DNA from: Gyrodactylus bullatarudis | Lineage: Eukaryota > Platyhelminthes > Monogenea > Gyrodactylidea > Gyrodactylidae | DNA length: 64,000 nt | Reading direction: 5' to 3' | Assembly: GCA_012064415.1 (NCBI GenBank) | Contig: SSNU01000095.1 | Coordinates: forward strand, 480,799 to 544,798 | Part shown: positions 26,601-38,700 of the stretch, in pieces | Layout: the number at the start of each line of letters is the position of its first letter | Position numbering within the stretch: position 1 is the first letter of the stretch | Notes under the pieces: model-generated | Seen by the model: only the letters and a program-made list of their open reading frames with translations | Databases searched by the model: none | Told to the model about the DNA's origin: nothing | Translations under genes and position numbers: made by a program

Positions 26601-29600
26601 TAAAATCTAACCTGATTATTTGATATCTTCTTGTTAAACTCTCATTCAAGAGAAATGTATACAAAACTTGTTTCGAGTTCAACTTTTGATCTAAAATCGA
26701 TTGTGGATTCATGATCAAGACGGATTAATTAAAAAAAACTTTTGTAGAGATAAATTTTGCAAATTATCAAGTTCTAACCGGGGTCAAAATCTGAATGAGG
26801 TCTTCAGAAGAATTCGAAAGAATTCAGAAGAACATATCATTCAAAAATCATTTATGTACTGGTTACAAAAGAAAAAATGATTTTAGATCAAAATTAACAG
26901 GATGAAAAATTTATTTTCCAATGTAGTCTAATTGAAAAATGTCTTATGGATCAACAATCCGATGCCTACTTTAAAGTAATACCAAATTTAAGAGATTTTT
27001 CACTAAAATTTAAACTTTGACTCTATCATTGCGGCTTTAATAGAAAATTTTTAGAGAAAAATTTATCGAAAATTCATTCTGAACAACATATTTACCCTAC
27101 ATTGGTCTAATCATTCTATGACTTTTAAATTAACATAATTTTTGCCACTAAATAGTGAGACGAAGTGTCTATGAAAAACGCTAAACACTTTTCCTAACAT
27201 CAAAAATATCAACTTCTTGTAGGATGAATATGTATTACTCCTGCCTAGGAGAAAAATTATGGACCTGACATTTTATTAGAAATGTAATGCCCCCAATATG
27301 TCAATAAAACTCTATTCACTGATGGAGAGATGGTCAAGATCAACTCTTCAAGGGAATAAAATTTCTTTTGTTAAGACAGTATCAAGTTACTCTCAATGTG
27401 GGCAAGAGGAGGGAGTTTTATTCTTTTAGCTGGAAATCTATTCACAATTAAAATATCCCTCTTTATCTTGGTGGAAGTAGATGGAACTTTTCTTCTTTTC
27501 TAAGAATTTTAATAAAAAAAGAATACATTAATTGTTGAGATGGAGGTAAAAAAATTTCCTCTTTTATTTAGAAGTTACTCTAAAAAATTACCTATTGCAA
27601 GGAAAATAGAGAGGAGGAAGTAGAAACAGGATTTTGATGCCTTTTCAGCTAATTAAGTAAGTCCAAAAGGGAAATCACTTAAATACTACTACTGTATTTG
27701 ATAAATAGCTTGCATAGATTGTTGTTGTTTTGGGCGTTTCAGGAAATGTCCTAGCCAAAACCAGAGAAATAAATAACTTGGAATAAACAGAAGGCAATCT
27801 TAATTTCAGATGCGCAACAGTATCTATTTCATAAATATCATTTTTGTATAGACTATTAATTGGAAGTTCTCTATTCTCGCTGTTATCAAGTTAACTTCAC
27901 TTAAAAGAGTATTCTTTTAGTGGTTAGAGAAGAGCTTACACAAGAAATATAAAAAGAAAATATGCTGAACCTTTTAGAATACATATTAGAGAAAGACAAA
28001 TATATATTGTTTCCTATTCTTCCAATAGATTCTATATGCTTTGTAATCGCCGTTTTCGAAAACTATTAATAAATTTAAAATATTTTGGTATGCATAAATC
28101 CCATTAATAAATCGTTAATTTTTCTCAAATTGACCGGATATAATATATTTGACGAGAAAAAATATTTTTTTAATTTGATAATTTAGACTCTGGTTTCAAA
28201 ACTGACTAGAGTTTCAAATTATCTATAAAATTTTATCTTGATATAGATTCGAAAGGAACAATTTACTGGTTCAAATTTAGAGTACTAAAAGAGCGGAAAG
28301 CAATATAGAAATTATTATTTCTTAGAACCTGTGGAATACACCCTAAAAATGGAGATGAAAATTTATCTCTATCAGTGAAATAATTGGTTATTCTCTTTGA
28401 ATCTGAGCTGAAAACCAAAGCTTCAAAACATTTAATTCAGTGAATGCTTCTTTTCATTTTGCTTTAGAAAAGGACCCTAAGAGAATTTGATGGAACCCTT
28501 GGCCTGAATTCGATATCGATTTTGACATCAATTTCATTTGCATGATAAAAAATACTCATAATTGAGTTTGACAGAATACGAAGAGAGTGTACAATGTAAA
28601 AACATCTATTGTGCTTTGTATGGATAAATTTCACCCAGAGAGGGATTGTTGGATGGAATAAATCTCTCTCAAGACATTTTTTACTTAGATGGGAAGATAT
28701 AGATTTTCCCCAATCAAAAAAAACATGAAATACACAGTACTTTTAAAAAGTAAAGTCTCATGTCTCATGGATTTTCTACAAATTTTGGGTGGAATAATTT
28801 TGAATGATTCCCAAGTGAATGAAAAATTGGTGTTAAGTCCTATCAAGTCAAAATGAACTTTTAACCCCTCCTGAAGTGTGTAGAAATATCTGTATTATTA
28901 AAATAAGAATTACACAAATTTTTGTGTTAAAATACTTAATCAAAACAAAAAAGATTTGTTTTATTTATTACACGTATGTTATTTGAATAATTACAAAAGA
29001 TGAAATAGAATCATTTAAAAACTCAAAAATTAAAGTCCCTGAGCAGCAGTGTTATTCCAATAATGTTCCCGTCAACACAATAGAAGCTCATGAACAGTCA
29101 TGTAACTCGCACAGTATCCCTAATCCGTGATATTCTAGTAGTGTTCAAGACAATTTATTTACAATTTCCAAAATATGCAGGAAGCAAACTTCTTGAAGTT
29201 TTATTGAAGAAATAAATATGATTCAGAATGAAAGTACAAATATAGAATAGTCAACGGTAGTTGATAATCGAATTAGTTCTCAACCTATAATTAGCAGTAT
29301 CGGAAATGTGAAAAAGGCTGCACTTGCAAATGGTAAAAGAGGTAGAAAACCTAAAAGTCTGAGTGGGCAACCAACATTGGACAGATACGTAAAAAGAAAG
29401 CAATGATCATGAATACAACTCTTTCCTTCAATACTTGGAAAATGGACATATATGTTTATCGGCACCGAAAGGGTTAACCAGCTTTTGAACTTTCCATTTG
29501 ACAGAATTATAATTAGCTGTTCAACATGATTTGGAATTATTTCAATTTATTGCAATTTCTTCTGTAAAATTACCTGTAATAAGAATTTTTACAGAAATAG

Positions 29601-32600
29601 ATATTTCCCCACATTACCCTCCTGGTCCAGATTAACTTGAATTCAGTTTCATTCAAACTAACTTTATTAGATTCAGTCTATAGAACCCCTCATTAATTAG
29701 GAGAATTTTTAGTTTTTGTTCTTTAAAGATTCTATTTTTAATGTATCAGATTGAATGAATAAAATAGTCTTCAGACAGAGATCTATTCCTGAAATTCAAC
29801 ACACACAATGGGATGCATTATTTGATCTTATTAGATGTGTTAAAAGAAGGGGAATTATGTAAAAGAGAGAGATACAACAAACAATTTTGAGCTTAGAGAA
29901 GATATTACTATATTCCTCTCAATGACTGGTTCATTCATGCTGAGATAGAAAAATGTAGATAATCTCTTCCACTCTAGTGCTAAAGAAGGATAATTTTGAT
30001 ACTGTATGTCATATGACGTTCATCCAAATCGTTTGTTAAATATCCTCAAGGGATAAAATGTACAAAAAATAGGTAAAGGATTACCAATGGTATTGAGGAA
30101 AACTGTAAAAAGAAATAGGAACATTAGTCATTGAGTAAGCTTACGATGGACTTCCCCCAATGCATTCATTAGTATAAAATATTGATAAAAATGATTATCT
30201 TTGGTGACTACTTGAATGCTGCATTTGTGGTAATTTTATGTAAATGAAACCGAAATTCCGGTGTTTGACTCATGATTCTTTTGATAAATTTTTTTTCATC
30301 CTTACTACACAATACTCTCTTAATAGTTCAATAGTATTTCTAATACGTAAATTACACGGTAATGGAAAAATATAAAAATTAAATGAATTTTGGAGGGTTG
30401 ATAGAGTTGATAAGTTAAGCACTGGGAAAAGTACGAAAATTCTTTTTCTCAATTTTTATTCTCCCAGTCAATATCAATTAGAGATTTGTCAAATTAAAGA
30501 ACAGAAAATTTCTACAACCCATTGCCTGACTACTTTGAGCTACGGGCTATAGATTTTGAGATATCTTTTAAAAATGTGAAAATTGTTAGAGATTCGAAAA
30601 TTTGATAAAATTTTAAAAGCACTTTTCCATTGGCGTAGAGAATTCTTTTTCCAGAATTAGATTATAGAATAGTTGAAATTCGCATCAGTTGTTTGGAAAT
30701 TTACTTTGATGCAGCGAAAATTTGAGAAAAATGACTGTATTTCACAGAATATTTAAATTTTTTTCTTAAATGAACTTGTCTAAATGAAAGTAACCCTCAT
30801 CATTCAAGCTTGTTTCTTTGCATGATCGTGTTATTTAACCCTCAAAGTCCCAGAAGATTTTTTTCATTTGATCTTCATAATTTTTGTAGATACGCTGACT
30901 ACAAATCTACTATCAGTATAAAGCAATAATTTTTTAAGGTATATTGATACATGGTGATCTTTTGGATATAAACCCCATACTTTAAAAGTTCAATGAAAGT
31001 AGTTTGAGTTAATATTTGAATCTAAAGGCAAAAGAGAATAAAGAAAAGTGTAGATTTTATAAATTTAGAGACTTTTAAGAACATTGTGAAAAAATGAGAA
31101 TCTTGATCATCAAGCAAGTTAATTTCATATGAGTCCTAGTGAAATAAGCTGATGATGGATCTTCAAAGCTCTTAACCTGTAAAGAGGTTGAGAACGATTG
31201 TCTACGTAGCGTTATATAACCATTTCTTCAGAGAAATAACCAAATGTAGAGCGTGGAAAGCGTCTTTGAGAAGCATCTCAATTTAATTTTCAAGGTAATT
31301 TTTCTGAGTAAGCCAGCGACGTAAAAAAAGTTAGAAAAAATGACTTTTTTGAATAAAAGAATTCTAAAGTCCTTTGATCTGACTAAATTCTTCAATTTAA
31401 CAATGGCAAAGTTGGGGAGCCAGTGAATGCTTGATTTACACTGTTAAATAAACAGAAATATTGCAGGTTCTTCATATGATGATTGTCTCATCCACAGGGA
31501 AGAAGGTACTTGACTAACTGGCTTTGGAAAAATATTGGTGGGTTCCGATTAAATCTACATCTATTAATAAATCCCTTTTTATCTTGTAGTTTTAAAAAAT
31601 TTCAAATTGGAGTGAAAAAAAGATTAAAGTGGATTAAGTCATTGTTCTTGCCTAAGTCTCTTTTATTTTTATCATTACTCTGTAGTAGTAAATCTTGTAT
31701 TATTTCGTTACAAATCATAATTATTATTATCAAAAGGAAAAGCATGAGTCATACCTTTCTTTAGATTATTAGAAGATTTCTCTGTAATTACGATTATCTT
31801 ATACACATTCTTGCGCACATAGTCATTCATTCTTAGAAACATGACATTGTTCTATCCTACCAAGTGTAAATCTATCCTCAGCAGTATCTCACGCTCTTAC
31901 ATATATATATTCAGTATGTGTATTTTGATCAAGTTGAAAAAAAGATAATAACAAAAAGAGGTATTATTCCTTTTGGGAATAGTAATAACACTGTCATATC
32001 CTTTAATTTATTTTTTGAGATTACTTCATATTATATTGAACAAAGGATAAAATACAATTCTTATTATCAATACTTACATCGATGAAGGCGTTCTTTGAAT
32101 AGAGCTTATCGGCATTGATTTGAGACGGAATAGTTGAACAGTCATTGTTTGTCTTAGGCAATCTTGAAAAAAGAATGAATTTAACTTTACAAAATAAGTC
32201 TATAGGAGCCGTAAACTGAGAACAATTACTCTTACAAGTCAAAACTAATCATTTTCAGTGAAATTTTCGGGCTCATTTTCGTATCGACTTTACCGAGAGA
32301 TCTATAAATTCTAAGCATCATCAATTTTTCAAATCCTCGCTCAATTTTCATTGAGTTCTTACTACGTAACCACATAAAAAAGTGATCTCATCATGATGAA
32401 GTTGAACACCATGATAAAATTCATTTTTCTATCATGTCTTTGGGAGATTAAAGGAAAAATAAGCATCAAGATACGTAGAGTGGGTTTCCCCCTTCAGAAA
32501 TATGTCAAACATTATCTGGGTACGAAATTCTATGAAAATAGTGAGTTCTCTTGTGAGTTGTTCGGAGAATAAATCTTTTTAGTCTGTGTTGAGAGTCTCA

Positions 32601-33441
32601 TTTTATTGAGTCTCTAGAGAAATTCTTCCCTCTTGGATGATCCAAATTGGATCTTTGGAAAACTAAGAAGATATTTTCATAAAGACATACAGATCAGTTA
32701 AAATGTATATAGTTATGATTATTCGAAAACTCGTAAATATTCCTTATTTTTGAGAAAATCCTCTTCTAGGTGCACTCAATAAGATCATTTTTTATTTTTA
32801 ATAACTCACAAAATTTTCGAATAATCCAGAGGCAAAGAAGGTGCTGGCATTTTAGTTGGTCTTTTGAGAGTTTGTTGTTGTTCCTAGGAAAGATTTTTAA
32901 GATAAATTCATAAAATGGTAGTCTATATTATTTGGTTTAATACTTCAGTAAAATTATCATGAGCTGTTATTTGTCTGCGAGTAGGACTAGGGGATGCAAT
33001 AATTCCTGTACTGATGGGCGGTGGAGGAGCTGGTTTTCTTTTGAAGCAGATTTGTTCATTGGGTTGTTTTATTTCATTTCTTTGTTCTTGAGACTTAGGA
33101 ATAAGATTCTCTGTGTTGAATTCAGCAACGAGCTAAAGTTTATAAAATTAATTCATTACAAGTTCTTTGTCATCTAAAACATCTATAACAAGGTCATCCC
33201 AATCTAAAATTCCACCATCTCTTGCGACAACAAGAGAGTTGATGACTATGTCTAAAGGGTTTGGATCATCTGTGATTTCTTTGAATGAGCAAGAGTTATC
33301 CAACGAGTTTATTTTTAATTTTTGACGATGAGATTTTTGGTATCGCAAAATAGCTTGCTTTGATAACTCTTGAATTGTGATATTACCATCTCCGCAAGGT
33401 ACAACAACCTTGACTTCATTAAAATTCACTGTGACCTTCAT
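14686..33441 (-). CDS. PARD3: Partitioning defective 3 / Bazooka-like polarity scaffold
   Basis: Cortical scaffold of the PAR3-PAR6-aPKC polarity complex. Fourteen exons join in phase: 33160-33441, 32944-33132, 32810-32883, 32078-32162, 25796-26025, 23432-23621, 22495-22802, 21316-21914, 16357-16670, 16038-16295, 15750-15980, 15326-15535, 14992-15270, 14686-14922 (1161 aa). Residues 1-98 are the CR1 self-association domain (MKVTVNFNEVKVVVPCGDG, GGILDWDDLVIDVLDDKE). PDZ2 starts near residue 655 (TGLGFSLTTR) and resumes after a loop insertion of about 65 residues (VKSIIPEGAAVKDGRLQIGD). PDZ3 follows (RLGVSVKEV, VIIKSIIEGGSAEA, DGRLRAGDEIISVD). No PDZ1 was recognised; residues about 100-650 are instead polar and acidic. 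No clear aPKC-binding FxR-type motif was found after PDZ3, although YSRKES occurs near the end. Intron 1 is 27 nt. Several large introns hold repeats. Confidence 0.88.
16671..18970. other. PAR-3 intron 8, first part, no other feature
   Basis: Intronic AT-rich sequence on the 3' side of the 4.6-kb intron between the acidic-region exon and the PDZ2 exon. I looked for a PDZ1 exon on the minus strand here and saw none. The phase-1 sites of the flanking exons already join directly. Confidence 0.5.
18975..19675. repeat. Fold-back (long inverted repeat) MITE, copy A
   Basis: Arms at about 19040-19275 and 19427-19665 are near-perfect reverse complements (about 235 nt) around a spacer of about 150 nt. 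Matching landmarks include gatggtgccggattccc against gggaatccggcaccatc, and gatcaagattttttggaatc against its complement. The outer left flank (18984-19030, aatatgaagatgggaattta) is shared with the other copies but has no partner on the right, so the right end is truncated. It lies in a PAR-3 intron. The ORF at 19156-19383 is arm sequence, not a gene. Confidence 0.85.
20865..21290. repeat. Fold-back MITE, diverged copy B
   Basis: An older, diverged copy of the same family. The left arm (about 20865-21025) reads agattttttgga ... ttgttgatttcaa ... ggatcataattagtcaa. The right arm (about 21150-21275) repeats these landmarks in reverse (tttctttgtcaagtggtgatc ... catcaacaaaaattttc ... gatttttgtcaa). 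It lies in the same PAR-3 intron, just past the splice donor at 21315. Confidence 0.6.
23896..24213 (+). pseudogene. Reverse-transcriptase-derived fragment
   Basis: An open stretch of about 100 codons in a PAR-3 intron, on the opposite strand. Its middle (NYHSYAPRKYKLNTLQGEI, then LRTLRLCDTNFSREDLK) resembles the segment that follows the catalytic core in Penelope-like and related reverse transcriptases, where a P.Y...YK...L..LI.R...IC...F..E...LK pattern occurs. No catalytic motif or endonuclease is attached. Assignment is by pattern memory only and is tentative. Confidence 0.4.
24214..25791. other. PAR-3 intron sequence with a dispersed repeat
   Basis: AT-rich intronic DNA. At 24808-24862 there is a short repeat (atgcctgccatatgtg ... 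ctgtttctttatcag) that recurs at about 57430-57480 in the BRAP intron. I saw no exon. Confidence 0.45.
26030..28990. other. PAR-3 intron 4, no other feature seen
   Basis: About 3 kb of AT-rich intronic DNA within the 6-kb intron between the fourth and fifth PAR-3 exons. No coding exon, RNA gene or intact transposon is apparent. Confidence 0.5.
28995..29405 (+). pseudogene. Degenerate ORF ending in AT-hook-like and PIP-like motifs
   Basis: Plus-strand coding-like sequence inside the large PAR-3 intron. A stretch near 29033-29140 is open but ends at TGA. The best part, 29253-29405, reads about 50 codons to a TGA. It contains STVVDNRISSQP, a basic AT-hook-like NGKRGRKPKS, and a C-terminal QPTLDRYVKRKQ that resembles a PCNA-binding PIP box (Q..L..Y plus basic residues). 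It is preceded by an AG that could be an acceptor (aatag). A related STVVDNQI-SQP segment occurs near 41885. It may be the last exon of a small gene, or a transposon-carried or processed remnant. Function is not assignable. Confidence 0.35.
29406..32077. other. PAR-3 intron 4, remainder
   Basis: AT-rich intronic sequence. The plus ORF at 31483-31764 has no recognisable domain, an unremarkable Leu/Lys/Ser composition and no supporting splice signals. I see nothing else. Confidence 0.45.
33133..33159 (-). other. 27-nt intron, PAR-3 intron 1
   Basis: GTAATG at the donor and CTTTAG at the acceptor, 27 nt in all, with an in-frame TAA. Removing exactly these bases joins VLDDKEL to LVAEF, matching the CR1 pattern of PAR-3 (human DDKDRLVAVF) without any length change. 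The phase is 0. Homology on both sides makes this the firmest of the ultrashort introns. Confidence 0.85.
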
Positions 33442-33959
33442 TCTTATGAAAAATTATCCTATTTATTGATTTTCTTCAATAAATCATTTGGAACTTTTGA
33501 ATTTGTGTCAAGGTTAATTACGAATGGCTAGTTTTTAAAAGAAGAACTCTATATTTACAATTTTGTTTATAAATATTATGATTTACAAATAAATTCTCAA
33601 CCTAAGGGAACTATATTCCTGGAATAAAATTTATTTTAAATTAACTATAAAAACTTTATCTTATGAAGATTTTAGTTGAATGGATATCTTATAGCATTAC
33701 AGTCTTAGAACCTAGAGGAAGAACAATTAATTGTGTATAGTTGTTCATTCTTATTGTATGCAATAGTGGATCATTGTCTCTTACAGTTTTTTGTCTGGCT
33801 AGAGATTACGCTGATAATTTTTATTAATAACAGAATATTCAACCTTTTATAATCTATAGTCAGGATACTTTATCTACAATCTTCACAATACTATGTCTTG
33901 TAAATTATATACTGAAATTCCAAACTACTCATAGGTATAATGATGTATTAAAAAATTAA
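33442..33959. other. Upstream region of PAR-3
   Basis: About 500 bp before the PAR-3 start codon. Any promoter or 5' UTR should lie here. No specific element is identifiable and no coding sequence is seen. Confidence 0.4.
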
Positions 33960-35205
33960 ATTCTTTGATTGATCAATATTGACGTTCTCACGCTACTTGA
34001 TCACTTGGTGACCAATGGTGAGATAGTGAAAAAAGACTTGAATCCAAAGCACAACAAATTCAAATCTACATCAGATAGTTGAATTAAACTTCATAATAAT
34101 TTGCTCTGGAAATTTGATGCGCAAATTTTATTGAAGAATTTTTTCATTAATTTACACAAATCTGATGGTCTTTTAATTTCTCTTAACAGTAAATTTCAAT
34201 ATTGTCCTAGTCGCCAGATCGGTTTTTCTCACAATTTTCAAGGTCTCTAAAATTCTTAATAATGGATCATTAGATTTCTTATTGATAATACTGTCAGCCC
34301 CTATATTATTAATCTCACTTTCATGTCCCTTCAAAACAGATCCCAATACGTCTCATTTAACAAAACCAAATCTCAACCTTCTAATATCACATCTGGAGTA
34401 CCTCAAGGATCCACTATTGGACCTACACTATTCAATCTTGTTTTCGCTCAAATAGTTCCCTCCTCACCTGATATAATATGTTACAAATGTGCAGATCATA
34501 TAAAAATACTCTTCACAATCAAAAATGGTATTGAATCCATCCAAAGTGAAATCAATCACGTCACTACTAGCCTTGGTCAAATTTGTCTTTCTCTCAATCA
34601 TAGCAAAACTAAAATAATGAATTCATATTCAAACATTTCACTGACACCAGATCTTACTACTCTTATTGTTAGCCAAATCAATGATCTCGGCTTACTCTAT
34701 AACAACAAACTGGATGCCTCAATACATGCTAAACATGTTCTCAAAAAAAACGAAAATTTGTTCACTCCCCTGAATTTTGGCTTCTACTGTTCAAACAGTT
34801 ATTTCTCCCGCATTTTGTTTATGGAGCATCTCTTCTCTGCAATCTTCCGAAAAACTGAACGCCTTCAATTTAAATTCCTACGGGCGTGCTTCTGGCCTTA
34901 CTCATACAAGGAGCTCCTCGAAAAAGCTTGTCTACGTCCCATCTGGCATAGAAGAATTGCCTCATCAGATGCTCTTTACCAGAAAATTCCAAAACAAAAT
35001 CACCATTCTCACAATCTCCGCTCCTCAAGAGGATTTGCAGTTCTTCTCACCACCCGCTTCATCCTCTGAGGCCCAGATTTCAAATTAACCTAGATGCATT
35101 TAAAGATCAAACTATAAAACAGATTGTATAATTTATTTTCAATTTTGTACCAGATAGCTATGACTATTTTACAAACTTTTTTAAATTAAAAAAATCTTAT
35201 ATATT
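33960..35205 (+). mobile_element. Dead non-LTR retrotransposon (LINE), 5'-truncated
   Basis: The open frame at 34323-35069 (about 248 codons) is the C-terminal half of a LINE reverse transcriptase of the Jockey/CR1 type. It has SGVPQGSTIGPTLFNL (motif 4), CADHIKI where the catalytic F/YADD should be (second Asp replaced by His), SLNHSKTKIM, and the tail RLQFKFLRACFWPYS ... HNLRSSRGF. Upstream sequence (about 34100-34320) still resembles RT but has stops. The 3' UTR (35070-35205, accagatagctatgactatt) matches a second copy at 36680-36785. The mutated catalytic site and missing 5' half show it is inactive. Confidence 0.8.
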
Positions 35206-35265
35206 ATATATATTAATCGTAAATTTGATTCCTTATTTTTCCTTCAATTCCTTTGTAATAGTTTT

Positions 35266-35466
35266 TTGGATTCGACATATGAGAAGACAATTTCCAGAAC
35301 GACTTTACTCTTCAAGGTAACCCGTGTTAATCTTGCAAAATTAGGGGGTCATGCCTTGGCAATCAGAGAAACACTTCCTAATCTACCTAAACCCAAACCT
35401 TTGTTTAAAAAAGATAGCGGGAATGTAACTGGGAATAAAAAGATGAGAAATTATCGTTTTCTCTAA
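35266..35466 (+). other. Unassigned ORF, 66 codons
   Basis: A short open frame between the LINE and the coiled-coil gene, with an orderly middle (NLAKLGGHALAIRETLPNLP). The phrase VNLAKLGG-ALAIRET is faintly like the strand motif of carotenoid oxygenases, but too short to claim. It may be an exon remnant, a transposon fragment or chance. Confidence 0.15.
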
Positions 35467-35764
35467 CCTTCCTTATAAGTTATGGGTAAAATACCAACAA
35501 GAACAAATGCTCAACTGAGAAAAACTATTTAAAAGTAAGTCAAAAATCATAATTTATTATAATCATAAATTTTATCATGAATATATTCTATTGATATGTT
35601 AATTATTTGATAAAATAAATTTTAAAATCTTGTAAAAAAGTAAAGACGAAGTTAAATTGCCACCGGCGTAGTTCAACAAAACCTTTCATTCATTTTTCGA
35701 TTCTGTAGCTGAAATAAATTAACTTTTCTCGTTGAATCAGTAAAAATTGAATAAGGATAAATTA

Positions 35765-38700
35765 CTAAAATTCTGTCACGAAAAATTCTTCACCGTACTG
35801 ATTGTAGTTTTTCGGTCTCAAGAATCTCTCTTCAAATGATGTTTCCAATATTTGGTCGTCTTCGTCATTATCCGATGATATCAACTGCATAGGAATGGAA
35901 AGAATAATTAAGTATAAACTGCTTGTTTAATTACGATTCTGAATGCAAATAAAAAATTTGTAACAGAAGTCATACATTACATGACTATAGAAATCAAACA
36001 AGAAATCACAAACATGTATTATATATACAGACAATGAGAAAAATTAGAAATGAAAAGAGGATTCTTTTTGTATTTTGAACAGGTATAAATCGTGGTGAAA
36101 ATTTTACAGGACTCTAGCTCACTTTATAAATCACTTTTTTCCTAAATTATCATTATTTTTTAGGAAACATAAAGTTGCTTAAAAATATATTCAATAAGTA
36201 TAAACCTTACAATAGTACGATAGTTGGAAGAGATGGGAGAAGATACGGATGTGGTAAAACTTCTAGTTGAATCCTTCTTCGAGAAAAATTCGCATGGACT
36301 TTGATTGGGCAAATCTTCAATACTGAAAAAAAAAGATTTAATCTTGTAGGTTTACTAAGAGAGAATGTTACTTACGACTTAAAGACGCATTTAGGATTCC
36401 GTGAACGGAGCTTTGGTCTGGGAAGAATGATTTTATCCCGGAAGGATTGATCAATCGATGAAGATTGCCTGAAATAAAAAAAAAAATTTGTAATGACATT
36501 ATCAAAATTTTACAAAAATGATTTTTTTGTGTACGTGATATCACAAAAAACTAAGGACTTGGATATTAACCACAAGATTACTCCTCCTCCAGACCGCTGT
36601 TATCATCTACGCTCCTCAAGAGGTTTTACTATACTATTGACCAACCTGAACCCTCTCAAACATAGATTCCAATAAAATTTTAATGTTTTTAAAAACCAGA
36701 AAATCCCGCAGATTGTAAATATTATCTCAAAATTTGAACCAGATACACATAACTATTTTACTAATTTTTAAAATAAAAATCTTATTTATTATCCCTTGTC
36801 CGATTATTGGGGTGTTTTTCACCCCAAGACAGATATTTATCCGAATATTTTTCATAAATTTTATCTTGGATACCGGTTCTTGTTGACAATATTTAGTGTT
36901 TATTTTTTCAATATCTTTTTTTGTTGCTGAGATACAAGGATTGAAATTCTCTAGTCCGTTGCCACTAGCATGGGGTATAAACCACCCCATATGGCATTTT
37001 CGGTTTTTTGTTTTCACTAAAAGGTATTACTTCATTTTTTATCTTTGCAATGAACAGTGACGACGTATTTTGTTATCTCCCTCCAATTCCGGATTTATCA
37101 AGCAACGAATCTTCGGTTGAAACAGACAGTGATTCCGAAGAGGACATGGTAATATCTGATCTCAGTAAAGAAGAAGAAGACCCAGACGTTTCAATATCTC
37201 TGCCAAATCATGAAGTTCTTCTATCCAAATGCTCCTCATACACCTATACACATATGCCTAGTATCAAAAGAAAAACTACCTCAGAAAGAATATGTAAATT
37301 CACACCTGGGTTGACAGTGTATTCCAAAAAGGCGGTTGAAATTTCAGAATTTTTCGATTTATTCATTGATCCTGAAATACTTGAGGATATCACCAAACAT
37401 ACAAATGAGTATGCTCTATTCATAGATAAAAACTTCAAATTACTAACTATAACAGAACTTCAAAGATGGATTGGAATCTGTTTATACTTTGGAGTTGCCA
37501 AGCAGAAATCCATGGAATTATCAGAACTCTGGACAGGATATTTTGCTCACCCTACTGTGAAAGAAGCAATGAGTTACAATCGCTTTTCCTTGATCAAAAA
37601 GTATATTCGATTCGACAACAAACTTAGTAGACCAACTCAACGAGACAAACTGCGACCTATCAGATGTATTTTTGATAAGTTTATAGCGAACTGTTCAAAA
37701 GCATACGTCCCTACTGATCAGCTAACAATTGATGAACAGCTTGTAGGATTCAAGGGTAAATGCCCATTTAGAATGTATATCCCATCGAAACCAGAAAGAT
37801 ATGGGATAAAGATATGGTGTATTTGTGATGCAAAGAATTCCTATCTACTCAATGCACAAATTTACATCGGCAAGGAGAACAATAAAGTAGATAAAAATCA
37901 GGGTGATCGTGTAGTCAAAGAACTCTCCTATCCATTTTTGAAATCTGGAAGAACTATCATTGCTGATAACTTTTTCTCGAGCATGGATATTGTGACGTAC
38001 CTGAAAAAAATAGGACAACTTATGTTGGAACTGTTCGTAAGAATAGAAGATTTTTACCAGCTTCATTTCAACAGAAAAAAATAGAGGAAAATACACGAGA
38101 GAATATTTTCCATGAAGATGCAACCTTACTAAGATTTGGTCAGAAGAAAAATGTTCCAGTTGTCATGATATCCTCTCTACATTGTGACTTGGATGAAGAA
38201 GATCGGAAGATTCCTGAAATAATTGATTATTATAATCATACGAAAGGAGGCGTTGATGTTCTAGACCAACTGGTCGGATATTATACGTGCAAACGAAAAA
38301 CAGCTAGATGGCCTTTGAAAATTTTCTGGAATATAGTTGATATTGCTGTCTACAATTCTTACATATTATATGGAATAAAATGGCCCCAAATAGTTAGTAA
38401 GAAAAATAAAAGATCAAGAAGAAATTATATTGTTGAATTAGCAATGAATCTAATGAAAAAAGAAAAAAATATCCTTCAAGATTTTAGTCCTCCAAAAAAC
38501 GCAAAAAAATCTGTTCAAAACAATCAAGATGCGAGAACTGTGGACGAAATCAAGACAGAAAAACCAAAACAAAATGTTATAAATGTGATAAATTTATATG
38601 CAAAGAGCATACTTATTCCTTGTGTAAAGATTGCTTATGAAATTAAAAATTATTTTGTTGAAATTCACATAGTTTTTAATTTGGGGTGTAAAACACCCCA

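Noticed and set aside
31483..31764. 93-codon ORF
   Set aside because: Hydrophobic, AT-driven composition, no domain, no splice context; intronic noise.
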